Below, piece after piece: positions 57,516 to 64,000 of a stretch of 64,000 nucleotides of DNA; the stretch's first letter is position 1, and every line of letters begins with the position of its first letter. Made by a program: the position numbers and the translations under genes. The DNA comes from JAPHTQ01 sp050299175 (GTDB lineage: Bacteria > Pseudomonadota > Gammaproteobacteria > Thiohalomonadales > Thiohalomonadaceae), in the NCBI GenBank assembly GCA_050299175.1, contig JBNKVM010000009.1, forward strand, positions 66,005 through 130,004, written 5' to 3'. A model generated the notes under the pieces. The model was given only the letters and a program-made list of their open reading frames with translations, did not search any database and was not told where the DNA came from.

Positions 57516-58877
57516 ATGTTTGAGAGTCTTACATCCCGTCTCGGCCAGACCCTGCGAAACCTGCGCGGCACTGCGCGTCTGACCGAAGAAAACATCAAAG
57601 AGACCCTGCGTGAAGTGCGCATGGCTCTGCTGGAGGCGGATGTCGCCCTGCCAGTGGTGCGCGAGTTTATCGATCACGTCAAAGCCCGCGCCGTAGGCAA
57701 GGACGTGCTGGAGAGCCTGACCCCCGGCCAGGCGCTGATCAAGATCGTCAACGACGAGCTGATCAGCCTGATGGGCGAGGCCAACGAGGAACTGAACCTC
57801 AGTACCCGTCCGCCCGCGGTGATCCTGATGGCCGGCCTGCAGGGTGCGGGTAAGACCACCAGTGTTGCCAAACTGGCCCGCTGGCTGAAAGAGAAGAAGA
57901 ACAAATCGGTGATGGTGGTCAGTGCCGATGTCTACCGTCCGGCGGCGATCGAGCAGTTGAAGACCCTGGCGAACGAGGTCGGGGTGGAGTTCTTCCCCAG
58001 TAGCGGCGGTCAGGACCCTGTCGATATCGCCAATGCGGCCGTGGATGCGGCGCGAAAGAAACATATTGATGTACTGTTGCTCGATACCGCGGGCCGTCTG
58101 CATATCGACGAAGAGATGATGGGCGAGATCCAACGATTGCATCAGGCGGTCGAGCCGATCGAGACCCTGTTCGTGGTCGACAGCATGACCGGTCAGGATG
58201 CGGCCAATACTGCCAAGGCCTTCGGCGAGGCGCTGCCACTGACCGGTGTGGTCCTGACCAAGACAGATGGTGATGCCCGCGGCGGTGCGGCACTTTCCGT
58301 ACGCCAGATCACCGGCAAGCCGATCAAGTTTCTCGGTGTCGGCGAGAAGAGCACCGCATTGGAAGCGTTCCACCCGGACCGCCTGGCCTCACGTATCCTT
58401 GATATGGGCGACGTGCTCTCCCTGGTGGAGGAGGTGCAGCAGAAGGTCGACCACAAGAAGGCCGAGCAACTCGCCAACAAGCTGAAAAAGGGCAAGGGCT
58501 TCGATCTGGAGGATTTTCGCGATCAACTGCGCCAGATGCAGAGCCTCGGTGGGGTCGGTGCCTTAATGGACAAGCTGCCGGGGATGGGCAATATCCCGGA
58601 GGCGGCCAAGGCCCAGGTGAATGATAAGGAGTTCCTGCGCCTGGAGGCGATCATCAACTCCATGACCCCGGGTGAGCGGCAGCGTCCTGATATCATCCGC
58701 GGCTCGCGAAAAAAGCGCATCGCCGCCGGTTCCGGCACCCAGGTGCAGGATGTTAACCGCCTGCTCAAGCAGTTTACCCAGAGGCAGAAGATGATGAAAA
58801 AGATGAAAGGCGGTGGCATGGCCAAGATGCTGCGGGGCCTGAAAGGCGGCCTTCCCCCGGGCGGCATGCCGTTCTAA
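57516..58877 (+). CDS. ffh: Signal recognition particle protein Ffh
   Basis: A 453-residue SRP54. N domain (about 1-85), G domain with GLQGAGKTTSVAKLA (P-loop), DTAGRLHIDEEMM and TKTDGDARGGAALS, and a Met-rich M domain (MQSLGGVGALMDKLPGMGN; MMKKMKGGGMAKM) that binds 4.5S RNA and signal peptides. It targets membrane proteins co-translationally with FtsY. It is followed at 150 bp by rpsP. Confidence 0.98.
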   Translation: MFESLTSRLGQTLRNLRGTARLTEENIKETLREVRMALLEADVALPVVREFIDHVKARAVGKDVLESLTPGQALIKIVNDELISLMGEANEELNLSTRPPAVILMAGLQGAGKTTSVAKLARWLKEKKNKSVMVVSADVYRPAAIEQLKTLANEVGVEFFPSSGGQDPVDIANAAVDAARKKHIDVLLLDTAGRLHIDEEMMGEIQRLHQAVEPIETLFVVDSMTGQDAANTAKAFGEALPLTGVVLTKTDGDARGGAALSVRQITGKPIKFLGVGEKSTALEAFHPDRLASRILDMGDVLSLVEEVQQKVDHKKAEQLANKLKKGKGFDLEDFRDQLRQMQSLGGVGALMDKLPGMGNIPEAAKAQVNDKEFLRLEAIINSMTPGERQRPDIIRGSRKKRIAAGSGTQVQDVNRLLKQFTQRQKMMKKMKGGGMAKMLRGLKGGLPPGGMPF

Positions 58878-59026
58878 GCCATTCTTAACTCCCCACTTTT
58901 CGTCAAAGAAAGCTGTTTTCGGGGTTTCCTTTTACCTCCATTTTGGCGTAGAATCGCGGGCTTGCTAATCCGAGGGTCGCCAGTAGGGCGGCCCCGTTTG
59001 TTTGTGAAGACGAGGAAATCTCCGGC

Positions 59027-59260
59027 ATGGTAACCATCCGTATGTCACGTGGCGGCTCTAAAAAGCGCCCTTTTTATCAAATCGTAGTCACCGACAGCCG
59101 TAATCGTCGTGACGGTCGTTTCATCGAGCGCCTGGGCTTTTTCAACCCGGTTGCCCGCGGTAACGAAGAGCGTCTGCGCATCGATCGCGAGCGCGTCGAT
59201 CACTGGTTGGCTCAGGGTGCCCAGGCATCTGAGCGTGTTGCCAGCCTGCTCAAGGCGTAA
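59027..59260 (+). CDS. rpsP: 30S ribosomal protein S16
   Basis: A 77-residue S16 (MVTIRMSRGGSKKRPFYQIVVTDSRNRRDGRFIERLGFFNP). Intact, slightly shorter than in E. coli. Starts the rpsP-rimM-trmD-rplS operon. A TAGAAT at 58949-58954 could be the -10 of its promoter; the -35 is weak. A GC hairpin-like stretch near 58976-58997 lies in the leader. Confidence 0.97.
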   Translation: MVTIRMSRGGSKKRPFYQIVVTDSRNRRDGRFIERLGFFNPVARGNEERLRIDRERVDHWLAQGAQASERVASLLKA

Positions 59261-59317
59261 GCCTGATCAGGTGATGCACTGTTACGGCCTCCCTGCCCCG
59301 GTGGGCTGGAGACGTCG

Positions 59318-59830
59318 ATGACAGAACAGGACGACTATATCGTATTGGGCCGGGTTTCCGGCCTTTACGGTGTGCGGGGCTGGGTTAAGGTCTTTTCCCA
59401 TACCCAGCCGCGCGACAATATTTTGCGTTACTCCACCTGGTACCTGCAGCGTAACGGGGAGTGGGTGGAGACCCGCCTGGAAGAGGGGCGTACCCAGGGC
59501 AAAGGCGTAGTCGCCAAGCTCGAAGGTTGTGATGACCGGGACGCGGCAGCAGCGCTGATGGAAAGCACCATTGCCATCCAGCGGAGCCAGTTACCCCGGG
59601 CGCAGAAGGGTGAGTATTACTGGGCAGACCTGCAGGGCCTGCGGGTGACGAACCTAGAAGGCGTTGCGCTTGGCGTGGTGGATCACCTGCTAGAGACCGG
59701 CGCTAACGACGTGCTGGTGGTAGACGACGGGACGACCGAACGGTTGATCCCCTTCGTGCAGGAACAGTTTGTGACCGCCATTGACCTGGAAAATGGGGAA
59801 ATGACGGTCGATTGGGACCCGGAGTTCTGA
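59318..59830 (+). CDS. rimM: Ribosome maturation factor RimM
   Basis: A 170-residue protein with the RimM N-terminal barrel (YIVLGRVSGLYGVRGWVKVFSHT) and the PRC-barrel C-terminal domain (YYWADLQGLRVTNLEGVALG, VVDDGTTERLIPFV). It helps 30S head assembly and binds S19. It lies 57 bp after rpsP and 2 bp before trmD, the conserved order. Confidence 0.96.
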   Translation: MTEQDDYIVLGRVSGLYGVRGWVKVFSHTQPRDNILRYSTWYLQRNGEWVETRLEEGRTQGKGVVAKLEGCDDRDAAAALMESTIAIQRSQLPRAQKGEYYWADLQGLRVTNLEGVALGVVDHLLETGANDVLVVDDGTTERLIPFVQEQFVTAIDLENGEMTVDWDPEF

Positions 59831-59832
59831 CC

Positions 59833-60576
59833 ATGCGTTTCGACGTGGTGACCCTGTTCCCGGAAATGTTCGACGCGGTAAGCCAGTATGGCATCACCGG
59901 TCGGGCGATGGATAAGGGACTGGTGGAACTGGCCCTGTGGAACCCACGGGACTACACCCACGACCGCCATCGCACCGTGGACGACCGACCTTACGGCGGC
60001 GGCCCGGGCATGTTGATGAAGATTGAACCGCTGCGCGAAGCGATTCGCGAGGCGCGCAGGGCCGGTCCCGGCAAGGGCCATGTGATTTACCTGTCGCCAC
60101 AGGGGCGACCGCTGGATCAGCAGGGCGTACGGGAACTGGCGCAGTATGAACAGTTGGTGCTGATCGCCGGTCGCTACGAAGGGGTGGACGAACGCCTCAT
60201 CGAGACCGAGGTGGATGAAGAGTGGTCCATCGGCGATTACGTGCTGAGTGGCGGTGAACTGGGTGCGATGGTGGTTATCGATACGGTAACCCGTCTAATA
60301 CCGGGAGCACTGGGTCGCGAGGACTCGGCGGAGCAGGACTCTTTCAGTGATGGACTGCTGGATTGTCCGCACTACACCCGACCGGAGCAGTTCGAAGAGC
60401 TGAATGTGCCGAAGGTGCTGCTAAGTGGTGACCACGCTGCCATCGCCCGCTGGCGAATGAAGCAGGCACTGGGTCGAACATGGTTAAGGCGCCCGGAGCT
60501 GCTGGAAAAGTTGGAACTGAATGGAGAACAGCAGCAATTGCTGCAGGAATACATTCAGGAACATGAACAGAATTAA
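59833..60576 (+). CDS. trmD: tRNA (guanine-37-N1)-methyltransferase
   Basis: A 247-residue SPOUT methyltransferase making m1G37, which prevents +1 frameshifts. It begins MRFDVVTLFPEMFDAVSQYGITGRA and includes DDRPYGGGPGMLMK, LSPQGRPLDQQ, the knot loop LIAGRYEGVDERL and SIGDYVLSGGELGAM, all diagnostic of TrmD. The ATG at 59833 is used; a longer TTG frame overlaps rimM. Confidence 0.97.
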   Translation: MRFDVVTLFPEMFDAVSQYGITGRAMDKGLVELALWNPRDYTHDRHRTVDDRPYGGGPGMLMKIEPLREAIREARRAGPGKGHVIYLSPQGRPLDQQGVRELAQYEQLVLIAGRYEGVDERLIETEVDEEWSIGDYVLSGGELGAMVVIDTVTRLIPGALGREDSAEQDSFSDGLLDCPHYTRPEQFEELNVPKVLLSGDHAAIARWRMKQALGRTWLRRPELLEKLELNGEQQQLLQEYIQEHEQN

Positions 60577-60580
60577 TAGA

Positions 60581-60615
60581 AGCAGTCTAAAAATCGCAGC
60601 GTTCACTGCTTTTTT
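60581..60615 (+). terminator. Weak terminator-like hairpin between trmD and rplS
   Basis: AGCAGT (60581-60586) can pair with ACTGCT (60605-60610) with a large loop, followed by TTTTT. It may partly reduce read-through from trmD. Confidence 0.3.
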
Positions 60616-60635
60616 GACCGCCCCTAGTGTATAAT
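60607..60635 (+). promoter_or_regulatory. Candidate promoter of rplS
   Basis: A perfect TATAAT (60630-60635) 28 bp upstream of the rplS start, with a poor -35 (TGCTTT, 60607-60612) at 17 bp. It overlaps the hairpin described above. Confidence 0.35.
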
Positions 60636-60663
60636 CGACGGACTTTTTTCTGGAGTTTAGGCA

Positions 60664-61011
60664 ATGAGCAACATCATCGAACAACTTGAAGCGGAACAGA
60701 TGAGCCGCGAAGTCCCGGACTTTGCTCCCGGTGACACCGTTGTGGTTCAGGTAAAGGTAAAGGAAGGTAACCGCGAGCGTCTGCAGGCCTTCGAAGGTGT
60801 GGTCATTGCCCGCCGTAACCGTGGCCTGAACTCTGCTTTCACCGTGCGCAAGATGTCCCACGGCGAAGGTGTAGAGCGCGTTTTCCAGACCTACAGCCCG
60901 GCTATCGATTCCATCGAAGTGAAACGCCGTGGTGACGTACGTCGCGCCAAGCTCTACTACCTGCGTGGCCGTACCGGTAAGGCAGCACGCATCAAGGAAA
61001 AGCTGGGCTAA
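60664..61011 (+). CDS. rplS: 50S ribosomal protein L19
   Basis: A 115-residue L19 (SNIIEQLEAEQMSREVPDFAPGDTVVVQVKVKEGNRERLQAFEGVVIARRNRGLNSAFTVRK core), located at the 30S-50S interface. Complete and typical. A strong terminator at 61076 follows, and lies inside the next predicted gene. Confidence 0.97.
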   Translation: MSNIIEQLEAEQMSREVPDFAPGDTVVVQVKVKEGNRERLQAFEGVVIARRNRGLNSAFTVRKMSHGEGVERVFQTYSPAIDSIEVKRRGDVRRAKLYYLRGRTGKAARIKEKLG

Positions 61012-61046
61012 GCCCCGCCCAGGCATCGCGCCTGGTCCTGCTGCGG

Positions 61047-62864
61047 ATGTCACGCTACACCGCTACCGCAATACGAAACGGGCAGCACCCTCGGGGTGCT
61101 GCCCGTTTTCTTTTTGCCGCTTTATGGTTTGCCGCCTGCTCGCTCAGTGGTGCTGCCGAGGAGGATCTGAAAGAGATCGCCCAATTGGCCAAGAGCGGCG
61201 CGCCGCAGTTGGCGCTCTCCCTGTTGCAACAGGGGCAACCTGAATTTGCCGCGGATCAGTCCAAATGGCTGCGCTGGGAGCGGATGCGGGTGCGCATTAT
61301 GGAACAGCGTGGTGACTGGCAGGTACTGGAACAGCATCTCGCCACTTTGCCTGACGCGGCGCCGGCCGATTTCCGTATCTGGGCGATGACTCGCCGTGCC
61401 CGTGCGCTGGTATTCGATAGTCGTCCGCAGGAGGCCCGGCAGGTATTGCGTGATCTGATCTGGCTGGACAAGAAGTCCGACTCGGCACAACTCGCCGAGT
61501 GGCGGCAGTTGGTGATCCAGAGCTACCTGCGCGAAGGTCGCACCGATGATGCCTACGTGGCGATGCTGCGTTTTCATCAGGACTACGGCGATGGCAACAG
61601 CGAGGCGATGCTGACACGGGCTCGGGTGCTACTGGCCAGCAATCATCCGACCGAAGCCCTTTCCCTGTTGAAGTCGATGCCCCAGGATCGCACTACAGAG
61701 CTGCTGCAGATGCTGGCGCGGCTGCGTTCCGACGGTAAAGCAAAAAGCATTCTGCACAAACTGCGCAGCGTGAAGAAACTAAGCGGTTACACCCCGCTAC
61801 AGATCTATATCCACTACGGCATCATGACTGAGGCGGCGCGCAGCGTTGATGAGCCGGCCTTTACCGTCATTGCGCTGGAACAGTGGTTCCGTCAGCCGAC
61901 ACCGCTGGAGGAGTGGCGCGAACTTTTCTCGTTGCCCCCGGATATGTTGTGGGATGGTTATCTCGCCTATGCCCAGCGCCTGGGTAATGACAAGCAGCTG
62001 CTGATCGGCGACGACATGAAGTGGTACAAACTGGCGGAGAAAACCGATAAGCGCTATCCCGTGGGCAAACGTTCACTCTATGCCTTGTTGGCACAAAAGG
62101 CCTTTGCCACCGATATTCGCGAGAAGTCAGCACTGAAGTTGATCGAGATGTTGCAGGAGATGGACAACGGCATGGCCGTGGCGCAGCAGCTTTTCCTCAA
62201 TAGTAATTATTTCAATCAGGGCGCCGTGATTCCCCGTGGCGTTGCCTACCTTCTGGTGGATCAGGCAATCCGCGATGGCAATCTCGATTCCGCTTCGCAT
62301 CTGATGCGTTACCTGCCGGAGCCGCCCGGAGACGTGGCCAAGTTCCCCTGGCAACTGCGGCGGGTCAAGATATTCATCCTCGCTGGCGACAATCGGGCGG
62401 CAGTCGAACTGTTACGCAAATTGTTGCCCACTGTGCCGTCCCTCGGCAAAGCACAACGTGATCAACTGATGCAGTTGCTGTTCGATCTGCAGAACATCGG
62501 CGTTCACGATGACGCCTATGCCCTGTTGGAAGAGATGTACAATATCGTGCCGACCCTGGAATTGCGCCGGGAACTGCTGTTCTGGATGGCCGATTCCCGT
62601 TTGGCGCAGAAAAAATATGTGGAGGCGGCGCAACTCTATCTCCGTTCGGCTACTCTGAGTGATTATGAGAGCATGGATCCGTGGGCACAGACTGCCCGTT
62701 ACAAGGCCGCCTCGACTCTGGCTGAAGGTGGCATGCTGGCCGATGCGGCGCATATTTACAGCCAGTTGTTACGGGTGACGGAAAAGCCTGAACGCCGTGC
62801 GGTATTGATTCGTGAACTGGAACAGATCCGAATGCGGGAGGCCACCGCTGAAAAACGCCAATGA
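61047..62864 (+). CDS. Exported TPR-repeat protein of unknown function
   Basis: A 605-residue protein with an N-terminal signal sequence (hydrophobic ARFLFAALWFAACSLSG, about 19-35; the FAAC could be a lipobox). The remainder is helical and repetitive: LALSLLQQGQPEFAADQ, ARQVLRDLIWLDKKS, DDAYVAMLRFHQDYGD, and KKYVEAAQLYLRSATLS fit tetratricopeptide repeats. The start is the ATG at 61047; no other in-frame start (ATG, GTG) precedes the mature part, so the rplS terminator at 61076-61115 lies inside the signal-peptide coding sequence. It probably acts as a periplasmic scaffold. Family not named. Confidence 0.65.
   Translation: MSRYTATAIRNGQHPRGAARFLFAALWFAACSLSGAAEEDLKEIAQLAKSGAPQLALSLLQQGQPEFAADQSKWLRWERMRVRIMEQRGDWQVLEQHLATLPDAAPADFRIWAMTRRARALVFDSRPQEARQVLRDLIWLDKKSDSAQLAEWRQLVIQSYLREGRTDDAYVAMLRFHQDYGDGNSEAMLTRARVLLASNHPTEALSLLKSMPQDRTTELLQMLARLRSDGKAKSILHKLRSVKKLSGYTPLQIYIHYGIMTEAARSVDEPAFTVIALEQWFRQPTPLEEWRELFSLPPDMLWDGYLAYAQRLGNDKQLLIGDDMKWYKLAEKTDKRYPVGKRSLYALLAQKAFATDIREKSALKLIEMLQEMDNGMAVAQQLFLNSNYFNQGAVIPRGVAYLLVDQAIRDGNLDSASHLMRYLPEPPGDVAKFPWQLRRVKIFILAGDNRAAVELLRKLLPTVPSLGKAQRDQLMQLLFDLQNIGVHDDAYALLEEMYNIVPTLELRRELLFWMADSRLAQKKYVEAAQLYLRSATLSDYESMDPWAQTARYKAASTLAEGGMLADAAHIYSQLLRVTEKPERRAVLIRELEQIRMREATAEKRQ
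61076..61115 (+). terminator. Rho-independent terminator of rplS inside the TPR gene
   Basis: AAACGGGCAGCACCC (61076-61090) and GGGTGCTGCCCGTTT (61094-61108) form a 15-bp perfect stem with a TCG loop, followed by TTCTTTTT. It begins 29 bp after the TPR start codon. Confidence 0.85.
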
Positions 62865-63333
62865 TAAGTCCTACCAGGCGGTGATCGACTCGCCGATCCC
62901 GGGCGTGCCCTCCATCGGCATCCGTGTGGAACAGGGACACCTGCTGGAGATCGATTTTCTCTTCCGTTACCACAAACCATTTGTCGAGGATTCTGCCGTA
63001 TCGATCGCACGGCAGTTACAGGCCTATCTCTATCAGGGGGGCAAGCTTGCCACCGAGACCGAAGTGGGGCCGGGTACGGTTTTTCAGCAGCGTCTATGGC
63101 GTGAACTGACCCATATTCCTTACGGTGAGACGCGCAGTTACGGCGAACTGGCAAAAAGACTTCACAGCTCAGCCCGCGCTGTGGCAGGGGCCTGCCGACG
63201 TAATCCTTTGCCGTTACTGGTGCCGTGCCACCGGGTGGTGGCCAAGAATGGTCCTGGTGGATTCATGGGCAGGACCGATGGTCCGGCGCTGGCAATCAAG
63301 CAGTGGCTGTTGCAGCATGAAGGGCATGAGTGA
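62812..63333 (+). CDS. ogt: Methylated-DNA--protein-cysteine methyltransferase
   Basis: About 150-173 residues, an O6-alkylguanine repair protein that transfers the alkyl group to its own Cys. Active site LPLLVPCHRVVAKNGPGG with the acceptor Cys in PCHRV. N-terminal part SPIPGVPSIGIRVEQGHLLEIDF, plus the helix-turn-helix GTVFQQRLWRELTHIPYGETRSYGELAK. The start is uncertain: the frame opens at a GTG at 62812 inside the TPR gene, and a GTG at 62881 gives a protein beginning in the first conserved strand. It overlaps the xerD start. Confidence 0.9.
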   Translation: MNWNRSECGRPPLKNANDKSYQAVIDSPIPGVPSIGIRVEQGHLLEIDFLFRYHKPFVEDSAVSIARQLQAYLYQGGKLATETEVGPGTVFQQRLWRELTHIPYGETRSYGELAKRLHSSARAVAGACRRNPLPLLVPCHRVVAKNGPGGFMGRTDGPALAIKQWLLQHEGHE

Positions 63334-64000
63334 ACAGGACATTGCGCTCATCGAGCGTTTTCTCGATGCCCTCTGGCTGGAACGTGGCCTGAGCGAAAAT
63401 ACCCTTAGCGCCTATCGTAGCGATCTACTGAAGTTGGCCGAATGGCTGGCCGGTGAAAACACCTCGCTACATGCGGCGGCGCGACACGACCTGTTGCGCT
63501 ACCTGCAAAAGCGGGCGGAGCAGGGTGCCAGTCCGCGAACAGGCGCCCGCCTGCTCTCCAGTATCCGCCGTTTCTACCGCTATCTGCTACGCGAGCGGCT
63601 GATTAATGAAGATCCCAGCGCCCGTATCGATGCCCCCAAGCTGGGGCGCGCCCTGCCCAAATCATTGACTGAGGAGGAGGTCGAGCGACTGCTCGCCGCC
63701 CCCGATGTCGGTAAGCCTACCGGATTGCGCGACCGCGCTATGCTCGAAGTACTCTATGCCAGCGGACTGCGGGTCTCCGAACTGGTCTCCCTGACCCTGC
63801 CGCAGGTCAGTCTGCAGCAGGGGCTGGTTAAGGTGATCGGCAAGGGCAATAAGGAGCGGCTGGTACCGCTTGGCGAGGAGGCGCTCAACTGGCTGGAACG
63901 CTATCTGCGCGAGGCACGAGGGCAGCTGCTTGGGGCGACTCAGAGTGATGTCTTGTTTCCCGGCAGTCGCAAGACGGCGATGACCCGTCAGGCCTTCTGG
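63326..64000 (+). CDS. xerD: Tyrosine recombinase XerD (partial, cut by window edge)
   Basis: The first 225 residues of a tyrosine recombinase; no stop before the right edge. The start MSEQDIALIERFLDALWLERG matches E. coli XerD closely (ATG at 63326; another ATG at 63317 is possible). The N-terminal SAM-like domain (SENTLSAYRSDLLKLAEWL) and the start of the catalytic domain with the first catalytic Arg in YASGLRVSELVSL and the Lys-bearing VIGKGNKERLVPL are present. XerD with XerC resolves chromosome dimers at dif. The HxxR and Tyr lie outside the window. Confidence 0.95.
   Translation, partial: MSEQDIALIERFLDALWLERGLSENTLSAYRSDLLKLAEWLAGENTSLHAAARHDLLRYLQKRAEQGASPRTGARLLSSIRRFYRYLLRERLINEDPSARIDAPKLGRALPKSLTEEEVERLLAAPDVGKPTGLRDRAMLEVLYASGLRVSELVSLTLPQVSLQQGLVKVIGKGNKERLVPLGEEALNWLERYLREARGQLLGATQSDVLFPGSRKTAMTRQAFW

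Noticed and set aside
1..64000. CRISPR arrays, rRNA genes, transposases, prophage genes, toxin-antitoxin or restriction systems
   Set aside because: None was found by reading; the direct repeats present belong to the palindromic family described, which has no spacer layout.

Overview
The window is a gene-dense chromosomal segment of a gammaproteobacterium. The order queG / nnr-tsaE-amiC-mutL-miaA-hfq-hflX-hflK-hflC-DUF2065-purA-rnr-rlmB-rpsF-rpsR-rplI-dnaB-alr matches the conserved block around 94 min in Escherichia coli, and ypjD / ffh-rpsP-rimM-trmD-rplS is the usual signal-recognition/ribosome block. The DsrS-like gene, the MoxR/VWA pair beside it, the H1-like nucleoprotein and hisZ next to purA point towards Chromatiales-like (often sulfur-oxidising) relatives rather than enterics. 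That placement is an inference; no rRNA is present.

Layout. 1-185: 3' end of an unrecognised gene, perhaps ATP-grasp. 293-7636: eight tightly spaced genes forming an envelope module (Omp85-type barrel, periplasmic protein, ABC ATPase, FtsX/MacB-type permease, LolA-like protein, second barrel protein) that ends in its own LytS/LytTR two-component pair. 7681-9342: a chemoreceptor read leftwards from a near-perfect sigma-28 promoter. 9603-11319: Zn-ribbon protein, hslR, thioredoxin, Nudix hydrolase. 11368-15455: MoxR AAA+ ATPase, HExxH/VWA protein, DsrS-like protein and an orphan, the best candidate for a poorly described system. 15582-20388: adk, hemH, NlpC/P60 lipoprotein, lon. 20721-23945: histone H1-like protein, moeA, mobA, nudF. 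24016-26370: a flagellar-rod-like small protein, an HDOD protein and a GAF-GGDEF cyclase. 26365-28317 (minus): PfkB kinase and queG.

28336-51000 is mostly the conserved housekeeping block: NAD(P)HX repair, tRNA modification, cell-wall amidase, mismatch repair, RNA chaperone, HflKC, hisZ, purA, RNase R, ribosomal proteins, replicative helicase and alanine racemase. In place of nsrR, between purA and rnr, it carries an lpxR-like lipid A deacylase and a tRNA-Leu(CAG). 51000-56368 holds a Nudix protein, a small lipoprotein, radA, a PilZ and a double-FHA protein, a CorC-like membrane protein and ypjD. 56680-64000 holds a metallo-beta-lactamase phosphodiesterase, ffh, rpsP-rimM-trmD-rplS, a TPR protein, ogt, and xerD running off the right edge.

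The strongest unexplained signal outside the genes is a family of about 140-bp intergenic elements, five copies in 64 kb (10741, 16242, 31740, 45932, 48254). Each is palindromic over nearly its whole length. The arms differ between copies but stay complementary within a copy, and four of the five begin within a few bases of a stop codon.
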